The notes below the pieces were generated by a model, which saw nothing but the letters and a program-made list of their open reading frames with translations, was not told the DNA's origin and searched no databases. Positions 1 through 11,489 of a stretch of 64,000 nucleotides of DNA are shown here, one piece after another. Positions within the stretch are counted from its first letter, which is position 1, and each line of letters begins with the position of its first letter. Origin of the DNA: Flaccisagitta enflata (lineage: Eukaryota > Chaetognatha > Sagittoidea > Aphragmophora); contig OZ231128.1 in NCBI GenBank assembly GCA_965153355.1, positions 744,001-808,000 of the forward strand, read 5' to 3'. Both the position numbers and the translations under genes were made by a program.

Positions 1-91
1 CTATTTCAATATGAGGCATAACTGAGCTCACGCCCCTGAAATGCGCTCTAGTGGTGCTCAACTGTATCTATTGATGAATTCTCATAAGATC

Positions 92-242
92 AACAAGGCC
101 GGATACACGGCAATCCATTCAGAGACAATTGAGCAGGAGCAGTAATTCAAAAACCACTTGGAATCTAAAAATGTCACCAGATGGACCAACGGACCAACCG
201 ACCGACTCGGCAAGGTGTAGAGTTGCGTGTCCGCGACTAAAA
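92..242 (+). repeat. Family A interspersed element (full length)
   Basis: Begins AACAAGGCCGGATACACGGC and ends with GCGTGTCCGCGACTAAAAG. In between are the family's GAGCAGGAGCAGTAAT block and a GGACCAACGGACC run. The same head, middle and hairpin tail recur at 15.9, 37.8, 38.1 and 53.3 kb. No protein is encoded. No clear target-site duplication is visible. The 243-654 stretch that follows holds nothing I recognise. Confidence 0.7.
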
Positions 243-654
243 GATGTTAATGATCATTTGAAAATATCAAAATATTTGTAATAAGAATAAAAACTCAAAT
301 GCATTACAAGATTATGACAACAAAGCCAGTCCCAATTTATAAATGACAGCTGGGTTGTCGCCACCAATGTCACGAGGCTGACGCTGTGATGAACACTGCC
401 ATAATAGCCGCCAGTAGGTGTTTTCCACTTTTTGTCAATGCAACTTTGCTCTTGAGCCGAATAATTCCTCCATCTTTCTTTCTCCAAGAATCTCACTCTG
501 TTGAATAAGGGAATCAAATGATTAGAAGCCTGATACATGATTACTTACAGTGTGATCAATCTCAACTGGCAAAAAGTATTAAGCTTTTACTCTAAAATGC
601 ATCATTTAATTAATTTGGAATTATTTGTCTCTTAATGCACTATGTTTGGCCTAA

Positions 655-1040
655 ATTTCAGTCTCAAAAGCCCAAATCCCAGCCTCGAGGCCCAAATCCG
701 AGCCTCAAGGCTTAGAAGCCCAAATCTCAGCCTTGAGGTCCAAATCCAAACCTCAAGGCTGAGATTTGAGCCTCAAAGCTAGGATGTAGGCCTCCAGGCT
801 GGGAATTAGGCTTTGAGACTGGGATTTGGGCCTCAAGACTGGAATTTTGGCCTCAAGGCTGGGATTTGAATGGGAGAGGGACAGAGGAGGGGGAGGAGGA
901 GGAGAAAATTCCCCATATGTTTAAAAGCATAGGTCATCAACCACATTGGGGCCGCTGCCCTGCACCCCCTTCAACTTCAAGCACAACCTACTTACTTAGG
1001 CAGGGCACGGGTAACGCTAACCCTCTGACGCTTTTGCGAC
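655..1040. repeat. Family B half-element: ~20 bp array plus one arm
   Basis: About ten ~20 bp units (AAATCCCAGCCTCGAGGCC type) switch orientation near 760, so the array is itself palindromic. After a GAGGAGG purine stretch comes the family B right arm: GCATAGGTCATCAACC, then GGGGCCGCTGCCCTGC, then a tail with CAGGGCACGGGTAACGCTAA. The opposite arm is not present. The small frame at 866-1195 crosses this repeat and is not a gene. 1041-1435 holds nothing recognised. Confidence 0.55.
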
Positions 1041-1435
1041 TTTTTTTCAATATAATTTCTCTTTCAAATGCTCAAACTGAGGCAATAGTGGTCTCAAATG
1101 ACAAAGATTCAAATTATGCTTCATTTGAGACCAATCTGACATCACAAATTGAGTCCATTCAGAAAAAAAAACAATTAAATGAAAAATTATGTTGATAAAA
1201 AAAAATTTATAGAGCTTCAAGTGTAAATACTTGTTAATCTTAAAATTGATGCTGGGGCAAACTATTCATATTAGACACCAAAAATATCAAACATAGTACT
1301 TCAAAAGACAAGTGATTCCGGATTAATGAAATAATGCATATAAGAGTAAATGCTTAATACTCTTTGCAAGTTGATATTGATCACCCTGTACTTTAAGCAT
1401 ACAAAAGTGAAAACTATTTCATATCTTGGTCTCGG

Positions 1436-1443
1436 TCTCGGTC

Positions 1444-1521
<78 letters not shown>
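1436..1521. repeat. (CT)n microsatellite
   Basis: A run of about 36 uninterrupted CT units, preceded by four GGTCTC hexamers. 1522-1787 holds nothing recognised. Confidence 0.95.
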
Positions 1522-1524
<3 letters not shown>

Positions 1525-1787
1525 AACTGACCTGGCTATGAATTGTTGAATTTTTGTGCATTCCGTCAAAGCGTTGTCAATGAAATCCTAACACTCTTCT
1601 TTTGTATTCTTTTGTATAGCACGTGAGGATGCTAAGTTGCACAGTCCATCAAATCTCGCCCTGATGGGAAACAAGTGACGCGGGGTTTGGGTGCTTCCCA
1701 TAGCAAAAGTTGGTTATTTCTTTTCACCCTCTTTACCTAATGTGGAGTGACCAATTTTAAAACCCTTACCATTTTTGTTTTATCAAA

Positions 1788-2090
1788 AATCGTTCATCTT
1801 CCGTTTTTTAGAAAATTGCTTTTGAGGACCTAATTTGCATAATGCAGTGGGATAAAACAATATGCTGACATTGTTTGAGTCATCTTTCATAATTTTCTGC
1901 TCTTCACAAAATTGCAATTCTGCCTTTTCATTTGCTGTTTCATAACTTATGTTCTGATATTTTAGTTTATTTTTCTATACATCATGATTTTTTAAAACAA
2001 ATAATTGTCCTTTTTGTAACAAAACTACACAGGATTTTGCTGAATTGGGAAATCAGTGAAACTTTAAGGCAAAAAAAACGGAAGATGAAG
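1788..2090. repeat. Short inverted repeat, MITE-like
   Basis: TCATCTTCCGTTTTTTAG near 1793 is matched in inverse by AAAAAACGGAAGATGAAGG ending near 2090, enclosing AT-rich unique DNA. Neither end has an obvious target-site duplication. Downstream at 2190-2225 is a family-A-like tail (CTCTTATAGAGTCGC...GCGACTAAAAA). Confidence 0.45.
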
Positions 2091-2289
2091 GAATTTTGAA
2101 AAAAAGGAAAATGGTCAGTCGATTTCGCGTCATCAAAATTTTCGCGTTACCAACCGACATACATACCTACATACTTACATACCAAGGGACACACCCTCTT
2201 ATAGAGTCGCTCAGGCAGCGACTAAAAACCATCACTTTAGCTACTTCGTTGAAATGCGGAAGCAGGAAATGAGCCTCTTTCTGAGGGGC

Positions 2290-2462
2290 TCATTGCTCCC
2301 ATCGTACTGTAGGAGTCTGTTAGCGGAAATCACCGAAACTTCCCATCCCACGAGGGAAAGAGGAAAGCAAGTCCGAGAATGGAGCTGTGAGGCGAGCATA
2401 GCGAGTGAGTGTTGCTAGCGAACAAATGAAGCGAGCGATCCTCTTGTGTAGAAACAGGCCCT
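2290..2462. repeat. Family C fragment (AGCG/AGTG-rich)
   Basis: Holds the GCGAGCATAGCGAGTGAGTG stretch and the AGAAACAGGCCC edge that also appear in the family C copies at 26.3, 41.6 and 50.4 kb. The left end (CTCCCATCGTACTGTAG) recurs at 56.6 kb. Confidence 0.4.
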
Positions 2463-2675
2463 TTTAGACACTCACCAGTTCACCGGCGTATGTCATTGCT
2501 GTAATTGCCTTTGCTGTTGGAGACACCGTCGATGTCAGAACCTGAATGAGTGATTGATCGATATGCAGAGGAGCTTACAGATGCTTGTGTACATACATGT
2601 ATGCAGGCCTGATGAATACATTTACAAATACACACGCATAGACAAGCGTAGACACACAAACGCATAGACAAGCGT

Positions 2676-2678
<3 letters not shown>

Positions 2679-2737
<59 letters not shown>

Positions 2738-2742
2738 TCATA

Positions 2743-2805
<63 letters not shown>
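2679..2805. repeat. (CA)n microsatellite
   Basis: CA repeat with one short interruption (TTCATAGA) near 2736. 2580-2678 is a degenerate ACAAGCGTAGACACACAAACGC lead-in. Cys/Val reading frames across it are artefacts. Confidence 0.95.
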
Positions 2806-2808
<3 letters not shown>

Positions 2809-3047
2809 TTTACCATCGTCTTTATCGCTGCATCAGTTTGTTCCTGCTGATGATATCATATTGAGTAGATCGTTCCCATGTCTTTTGTCAACGTCAAATG
2901 CATACAGCCTGCAAGGAACAAAACATACCCTATCATAGTTTCTCTGTTTGTCAATTATCATGTCTGATATTTCCATCTGTGTTTGTGTCTGTCCAAGTTT
3001 GTCTCCGTCAATTTTTTGTCAAACTTGGTCAGGCTGTGTTTTTTGTT

Positions 3048-3252
3048 GTAGACACGCAACTCTAAAAGAGGCTTTATCCATCCTTCCGTTGGTCCGTCCA
3101 TCCATTGGTCCTCGGTGATCCAGTCAAAAAGTGTGAAAATGCGCATTTTTGATGCTGCAGTCATGATTGTCTCTGTGTGTGAGTGAGCATGGGATGGAGT
3201 AGGGTATGGATAGGGGTTGCCCATCCGACCCCAACGATATTGTGACCCCACG
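3048..3252 (-). repeat. Family A-related element (subtype with CGCAACTCTAAAAGAGGC tail)
   Basis: Begins GACACGCAACTCTAAAAGAG, then a CCGTTGGTCCGTCC run, AGTGTGAAAATGCGCATTT, and a CCATCCGACCCCAACGATA end. A closely similar subtype lies at 53.76-54.01 kb. Boundaries are approximate. Confidence 0.5.
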
Positions 3253-3300
3253 TCAGTTGTTACATCTAGCTTTGTTTATGTCTATCATTTTGAATGCGTA

Positions 3301-3635
3301 CCGTATTTCCTCTAATTAACGCCCCCCCTCTAATTAGCGCCCCCCTCTCTTTTGAAAAAGATATCAAAGCTTTTCATTTTAATGAAAATTATAGATACAC
3401 ATAATAAACACATAAATCATCTTTATTTTTCATTTCTTTTTAACTTCATGTGTGGATTTTTCTGTTGAAATCACATATTTTTATCTTTCCTTATCCTAAA
3501 TCTTCTGTTTTACTTTAATTTTCAGTAATTTTTCTCAGTCTTGCATGCTACAGGGGGGCGCTAATTAGAAGGTGATAAGGCAATGTCATTTTGCAATTTT
3601 GTTAGCGCCCCGGGCGCTAATTAGGGGAAATACGG
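3301..3635. mobile_element. MITE-1 copy a, TA target duplication
   Basis: Starts CCGTATTTCCTCTAATTAAC and ends GCTAATTAGGGGAAATACGG, so the terminal inverted repeats are about 20 bp with few mismatches. TA directly precedes (3299-3300) and follows (3636-3637), as in Tc1/mariner-type insertions. GCGCCCC blocks sit inside each end. It has no transposase. A second copy lies at 56902-57246. Confidence 0.85.
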
Positions 3636-3659
3636 TATGTTTGTTATTGTGTGCGCATG

Positions 3660-3857
<198 letters not shown>

Positions 3858-4155
3858 GAGGCTCGTTTCAAGAAACACTGGGTCAAATTCACAAAATGAT
3901 GTATACCGTAGGCTCGCACTTACCAGGCAATTGTATGACAGCTTGAAGAACGCTTCTTTTAATTTTCTAAGTAACAACATTTCACATGATCACGTTCGCG
4001 GTCTACCAGACCTTTGTGCTCTCACCTGTAAATACATGATATGTTTTCAAATGTCTCTTTCTGCCTGTCACTCTAGCGTTCTATCTTTGTCTATGTCTGT
4101 CTCTGTCTTGATCTCTGTCTGTGTGTCTCTGCCCTCTGGTTATGTCTCTACCTAA

Positions 4156-4158
4156 ATT

Positions 4159-4229
<71 letters not shown>
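4156..4229. repeat. (CT)n microsatellite
   Basis: A pure CT run. The following 4230-4980 stretch is AT-rich and holds nothing I recognise. Confidence 0.93.
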
Positions 4230-4231
<2 letters not shown>

Positions 4232-4983
4232 TGGGGAAATCTTCAGAGAGATCGATATTGCGCTGTCTGGTAGAGAACAAGTTGAACGTTCTGTTACTGT
4301 GATCGACGATGCAGTTGTGTAGAGGACTTCGACGGGCGGCTTTGCAGTTTTTGTGCTCTACTTTAAAATATAGATGCACATGTGGACTTGCTTGTAATGA
4401 TAATCATTCCATCTAAAAAAATATAAAAAAAATGAATAAAAAACTGGCAACGGAATGCCTTGGCGCATCAAGAATCTCAATACTGCTGAAATTTGGTAGT
4501 GCACAAATCTACATGTTCATTCGACGACAAAGGATTACATGACAAAACCTCGTGTCACTTCTAATTGCATTTGAGTTAGAGAATCCTGACATAACCTCTC
4601 ATAGTCAAAACCACGTAATCTTTTCGCGGCTGTAATTCCTAGACGGCTCTCTCCAGCAAGCTGAAACTTATAGTAAATACAGAGCGTGTAAGAATCTTAC
4701 TATTTACAGAGTTATTTTTACCTCGTTGCCTTTACAGTGAAACTCGGTTATTCCGCACCTCTGAAAGATCCTTTACTGTACATGTATGGTAATCAACACT
4801 TACATAACACCTGTCATGAAAAAAAAATTTTCAACAAAATCTGTGGCTTTCAAAAGCTATTTTTTTTGTAGAATCTCAAAACACCACATTTGACCCTGGA
4901 TTTGCCTTGGACACAACTTGAACATGCCCTCACATCATTTTCGATATTTCTTTTATGATGCTACATGACTATATTCATCCCTT

Positions 4984-5084
4984 AAAATAACTTGAAATGA
5001 CTTAAAATGATTAAAATGACTTAAAATGACTTAGACTGACTTAAGATGACTTAGAATAACTATAAATGACTTAAAATGACCTAA
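4984..5084. repeat. Degenerate ~10 bp tandem repeat
   Basis: About ten copies of ACTTAAAATG with substitutions (ACTTAGAATA, ACTTAAGATG). Confidence 0.8.
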
Positions 5085-5089
5085 GAGTT

Positions 5090-5250
5090 GACGTTGTAGT
5101 AAAAAAAAGTAAAGTGTGATGGACGGACGGACGGACGGATGGATGGATGGACCGACGGACCGACGGACCGACGGACGGACGGACGGACGGACCGACGGAC
5201 CGACGGACCGACAAAGTGGGTTGTAGAGTCGCGTGCACGCAACTAAAAAG
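5090..5250 (+). repeat. Family A2 element, 3' part
   Basis: AAAAAAAGTAAAGTGTGATG, then a GGACGGACCGAC microsatellite, then GTGGGTTGTAGAGTCGCGTG and the hairpin tail GTCGCGTGCACGCAACTAAAAA. The 5' head is missing. A CTTT run follows at 5307-5365. Confidence 0.6.
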
Positions 5251-5481
5251 CTTGCTTTCAGGAATAGCCAATAAAAGTCGAAAACAGTGATTTTTTTCCA
5301 AAAGGGCCTTTCTTTCTATCTTTCTTTCTTTCTTTTTGTCTTTCTTTCTTTCTTTCTTTCTTTCTTGCTTTCGTCATTGCTTTTTGGTCGATTCACAAAC
5401 TCAGTTTATGTATTCATTCTGTGTGTAGAATCTTCTTCTGCATTTCTTGATTTCACGTCACTACCTCCACCTCCGCCTCCT

Positions 5482-5675
<194 letters not shown>

Positions 5676-5689
5676 AGTCGAGGAAAGTG

Positions 5690-8600
5690 CTCTAGTCTAG
5701 GATGTTAATAAAAAATCTTGGCGCTTGTGGCACAAAGTGTGGAAATTTGCATACAGGGTCAGTTTTTAGTGCTGAACAAGACCAGGATGGGTACACGTCA
5801 AAATTTTGAGTGTACCCATCTAAAAAATGCATTTTTTTCAAAAAAAAAATTTCAAAACTGTGCTGTCGCTAGACCCATGAACCGATTTGCATGAATTTTT
5901 AGGCAAAGTTAGATATGCCTTTTATCTACTTGCATGCAAAATTTCAGCCAAATCGGTTCAGTAGAAGCGGAGATATTGCATTTTAAAGTCTAGGCCTACT
6001 TTTTGAAAAAGGGCTATGTTTCATTTTTTGAGTAAAATTTTGAATTTTTGAGCTGCGAGTCTGAAATTTGTTTTGGGCATGTATAATGATATTATTTACT
6101 TAAGAATGAAAAATTTTTGAAAAAATCTTGTATATTTTTCATTTTTTGGCTAAAAAATCAAAAAATTGGGTTCTAAAATTTACACCCAATTTTGAAAAAT
6201 GGCTAACGCGGGGAAAAAATGTGAAATCTAGGTGCCCACTTAGGGTATTAGTTCTTAGCAAGTGTACAAACCTGATTCCAAAGTTTCAGGAGGGTACAAT
6301 AACCCATAAAGCCTAAAAAACCTTTCAAAGTTGGCAAAAAAAGGTCTCAAAATTTTGCACTTTTGGACACCCTGGCCTTTATGGCGCCGGTACGGCCAAA
6401 CGACTTGAGACAGCTTTACCAAATTTGGCATACAAGTTCTCAAGGTTCAGGGGCTTCTTCATGCAAAATTTTGGATACCTGGCTGAATTTTAAGTACCAT
6501 TTTTTTCTAAAAAATGCTCAAAAAACACTCAAAAAATCCAAAATTTGTTTTTTTTTGCCATATAGGCTGTTCTATGACCATTAGGATCATGAAATTTGGC
6601 ATGAATAAACATGTGCCCCACATGAGCACACATGTCAAATTTCAAAAGCCTGGGTTTAATACTTTTGGAGATATTCAGGTTTGAAATTTTTCAAAATTTT
6701 TCATTTTTTGATTTTTGACATTTTTTCGAAAAAAATGAAAAATATACCTGCCAATTTTGTGAAAATGGACTTGCTAATTCATATGAAGTATAACAACCTA
6801 ATTCCAAAGTTTCAGAGGGGTACGATGACCCTAAGAGGCTAAAAAATGTTTCAAAGTTGGAAAAGAAGGTCCCAAAATTTTGCATTTTTGGACACCCTGG
6901 GATATTTGGTAACGCTACGGCCAAACAACTTGAGACAACTTTACCAAATTTGGCATACAAGTTCTCAAGGTTCAGGGGCTTCTTCACGCAAAATTTTGGA
7001 TACCTGGCTGAATTTTAAGTACTGTTTTTTTTTCAAAAATGCTCAAAAAACGCTCAAAAAATCCAAAATTTGGTTTTTTTTGCCATATAGGCTGTTCTAT
7101 GACCATCAGGATTATGAAATTTGGCATGAATAAACATGTGCCCCACATGAACACACATGTCAAATTTCAAAAGCCTGGGTTTAATACTTTTGGAGATATT
7201 CAGTTTTGAAATTTTTCAAAATTTTGCATTTTTTGATTTTTGACATTTTTTTGAAAAAAATGAAAAATATACCTGCCAATTTTGTGAAAATGGACTTGCT
7301 AATTCATATGAAGTGTAACAACCTAATTCCAAAGTTTCAGAGGGGTACGATGACCCTAAGAGGCTAAAAAATGTTTCAAAGTTGGAAAAGAAGGTCCCAA
7401 AATTTTGCATTTTTGGACATCCTGGGATATTTGGTAATGCTACGGCCAAACAACTTGAGACAACTTTACCAAATTTGGCATACAAGTTCTCAAGGTTCAG
7501 GCGCTTCTTCATGCCAAATTTTGGATATCTGACTAAGCTTTAACTACCATTTTTTTCAAAAAAATGCTCCAAAAATGCTCAAAAAATCCAAAATTTAGGT
7601 TTTTTGGCCATATAGGCTGTTCTATGACCATCAGGATCATGAATAAACATGTGCCCCACATGAACCCACATGTAAAATTTCAAAAGCTTGGGTTGAATAG
7701 TTTTGGAGACATTTGATTTTGAAATTTTTTCAAAAATTTGTAATTTTGGATTTTTTGACAGTTTTGAAAAACAAATCAAAAATATAATTGCCAATTTTGT
7801 GAAAATGGAATTTCCTAGTAATATGAAGTGTACCAACATATTTCCAAAGTTTCAGGAGGGTACAATAACCCAAAAAACCAAAAAAAAAAACTCTCAAAGT
7901 TGGCAAAAAAGGTCTCAAAATTTTGCATTTTTGGACAACCTGGGCTATTTGGTGCTGGTACGCCCAAATGGCTTGAGACAGCTTAACCAAATTTGGCATA
8001 CAAGTTATCAACATTCATGCAAAATTTTGGATACCTGACTGAATTTTGACTATCGGTTTTTTCCAAAAAATGCTCAATAAACGCTCAAAAAATCCAAAAT
8101 TTGGGTTTTTTAGCCGTATAGGCTGTTCTATGACCATCAGGATCATGAAATTCGGGGAGAATAAACATGTGCCCCACATGAACTCACATGCAAAATTTCA
8201 AAAGCTTGGGTTTAAAAGTTTTGGAGAAATTTGATTTGGGATTTGGGTAATTTGGGATTTTTTGACATTTTTCAAAATTAATTCAAAAATAGGCTTGCCA
8301 ATTTTTCAAAAATGAACTTACTAATTCACATGAAGTGTACCAACCTAATTCCTAAGTTTCAGGAGGGTACAATAACCCAAAAAGCCAGAAAAACCTTTCA
8401 AAGTTGGCAAAAAAAGGTCTCAAAATTTTGTATTTTTGGACAACATGGGCTATTTGGTGCTGGTATGCCCAAACAACTTCAGTGAGCTTTACCAAACTTA
8501 GCATACAAGTTCTCAAGGTTAAGGCGTTTCTTCAGGCAGAATTTTGGATACCTGCCTCAATTTTTATTACTGTTTTTCTACAAAAAATACTCAAAAAATG

Positions 8601-8935
8601 CTTGTAAAATCCAAAATATGTTTTTTTTTGTCCATTTCCGCTATTCTGTGACCATCAGGATCATGAAATTTGGCATGAATAGACATGTGTCCCACATGAA
8701 CCCACATGTAAAGTTTTAGAACTATTGGTGCAATAGTCTTGGGCTAGGCCATATAAACAATTAGAACAAGCATGCGTATTTAGCTACAAAATGACTAATG
8801 GGGAGCTTGCTCGGCACGCAATTTTTTTAAGGCATCGCAGTGACTCAAAATGTCACCTATTCTTCACAAAAATCCCTCAGTTTCAGGGAAAATGACCTCA
8901 ATCTAACTTCTAATGTTCCGCACCAAGGTTATGGA
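5690..8935 (+). repeat. Left arm of a ~9.3 kb inverted repeat (LIR)
   Basis: 5705-6125 (AATCTTGGCGCTTGTGGCAC onward) reappears inverted at 14535-14975 at roughly 90-95% identity by eye. From about 6130 the arm is a tandem array of about five ~520 bp units. The landmark TTTTGGACACCCTGG or its variants recurs near 6363, 6889, 7415, 7931 and 8435. The inner 8797-8935 segment is inverted at 11490-11640. The units keep short frames open, such as a 98-codon one, but nothing resembles a known protein. Confidence 0.88.
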
Positions 8936-9504
8936 TACAATGAAGAACTGTTTTTTCCAACAAATTTGTTTTTTATCTTTTGCACTTGATTTAAGGTAGT
9001 TTTCACTGATCACGTGATTGCCACCTTATTAGATGCGTCATCGCATCTCTATAAGAGGGTCTGTCCGTCCGTCCGTCCGTGTGTCCGTCCGTCCGTCCGT
9101 CCGTCCGTTACGCCTCTTCTAATATCACGCAGATGACGCATCGATTTGCCCGCCTGGGCTTGTTTTTTTACATTAGTTTCTCTTTTTTTGTTTCTGCGAT
9201 GCAACTCTCTGCGTTGTCCGTCTGTCTGTCTGTCCATCCAGATACTTTTGTGTATGTCTGAGCTGCGGCATAGGGGAAGGGACTTTCAGACTTCCATCGA
9301 AGCTCGTTGTTGGGAAGGAAAAAAAATAAGAGAAAGGGAGGGAAAAAGAAGGGAAAAAAAAGAAAGAAAAAAAGACAGTAACGAAGAATGAAAGAAAGAG
9401 GAAAACAAGTAACGCGGGGTTACAATATTATTGTGGATGGGTTGGTGGGGGCACCCCTCTACATGCCCTTCAACTCCAGAATACACAGGAGGCATCGCGT
9501 TTTT

Positions 9505-10012
9505 TGGCAGCGGCCCTGAATGGAACAAATTCTTGTAGAACACAGGGGGACTTTCCTTCATCCACCTGTCCATTCATTTGCTCGTCTGTCTGTCCCCCCA
9601 GGCCCTCTCATGCGTGAGATCTGCCCTGTCAGGCCTAAAATCTGCCCTATCCGGACTGAAATCTACCCTCTCAAGCCTGATAGCTGCCCTAAGGCTTGCA
9701 ATCTGTCTTCTCAGGCCTTAAATCTAACCCCTCAGACCTGAGAGGGTAGAATACAGGTCTGATAGCGCAGATTTCATGCTTAATAGAGCCAATTTCAGGC
9801 CTGAGTAAGCCTAGGGGAGACAGACAGTCAGACAGAGGGACGGAAGGATGGATTGACAAACATAGGGATGGATGGACAAACAAAAGTCCCCCTGTGTTCT
9901 ACAGGAGTTTGTCCCCTTTGAGGCCGCTGCCCTGTTTTATCTCACACCAATTTACAATCATGCAAAGCAGGGCCAAGGGTATTGCTGACCACATATCGCT
10001 CTTGGGCGACCT
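9505..10012. mobile_element. Family B foldback element
   Basis: The left arm GGCAGCGGCCCTGAATGGAA...ACACAGGGGGACTTTC is inverted at 9885-9932 (AAAGTCCCCCTGTGTTCTAC...GAGGCCGCTGCC). The core is a ~21 bp array of TCAGGCCTGAAATCTGCCC type that reverses orientation near 9730. A one-sided tail (GCAGGGCCAAGGGTATTGCTG ... TTGGGCGACC) follows the right arm, as in other copies. No coding capacity. Confidence 0.75.
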
Positions 10013-10377
10013 ATAATACTTTCTGGCTCAATCATTACAGATCTATGGACTGAGTCTGAGTGGGGGGGGGGTGAGTTTTGGTGTGGATGGGGGTTGGATG
10101 CCACTGCCCACCCAACCACAACAATAATGTGGTCGGGTTGCATCACTTGTTTGTCATCATCATTACCATCATGATCATGATCATCATCATCACTACCTGC
10201 GTAATAATGTAATCATATTTTTCTATATTCGATATAACAATTCTGTAAAAAATAAGGAACAAATGAGAAAAATCTTGTTTAGTACTGCAATCTCTGTTTA
10301 GTTCTCTCAATCTCCATCTCTGTCTCTGTTTCTCTAAATCTGTCTCTGTCTCTCTTCATCTCTCTGTCTTTATCTGG

Positions 10378-10538
<161 letters not shown>

Positions 10539-11489
10539 CTTGTACGGAAAACTTTATGTGATGAGATTTTTTTTTTTTTCTTTTAGTTCATGTCCATTCG
10601 ATTAATTTTGATTTTGATATGAAAAGGACAAAGAATGGCATGTGTTAAGGTTTATGCATTTAGAAGCAATGTTTTTTTTTGGGATGAGATTGGAGCCTAA
10701 AAGCTGGGATCGGAGTTTTGAGGTTGGGATTGGTGGATTGGAGCCACAATTTGAGCTTCGAGGCCGGAATTGGAGCCTCGAGGTTTGGACTGGGACCTTG
10801 AGGCTAAGATTGTGACCTTGAGGCTAGGTTTGATGTCTGGAGGCTGGGATTGGAGCCTAGGGGGAGGAATGGAGAAGAATAAGAAATGAAGAAGAAGAAG
10901 AAGAAAAAAGAGAAGAAGTAGGAGAAGGAATAGAAAAAAATAAATAAAATGAAAAGAAGAATGAAATTTGAGGAATTATTGTCACATTTTAAGGATGCTT
11001 TCCATGCGTAAACAGCAGGTATTCACCATGCATCTCTATAAGTATGAGCTGATTAGCTGGTTTGTCAGCTTTGCTTTAGCTGAAAAGTTTCAAAGATACA
11101 AAAAAGGGTTTTCCTATGGCGTCTTTGCAATTGAATAAATTGAGCGAATATGGTAACTGACCCTGCCCATGTGCCTCATTCTGTCAAATATCACTGCTCC
11201 TGTCCAGCCGCACAAACATTGCAAAGAATGCAAGAATGCACAAAAAATGCACTGGTTTTGGAGAAAACACCATCATGCATCGGTGGGAAGAGTGAGTTAA
11301 ACCAACATATCTCTAGCTGGGCACTGTGGGCAGTATCAGCGATATAGCCCATGTTTTGGGTAAATGAAGTACTTGGGCAGGGGCAGTGAGGCCAAAAAGA
11401 AGTGACAATCGGATGAGCATCCCTCCTATTGCTGTATTAAAGTTTAGTACAAAAAAATCGCGTTTCAGAATTTTAACAACAACGACCAC

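Noticed and set aside
11150-11347. Small gene at 11.15 kb
   Set aside because: A 65-codon frame with no similarity, splice context or conservation in the other arm of the inverted repeat.
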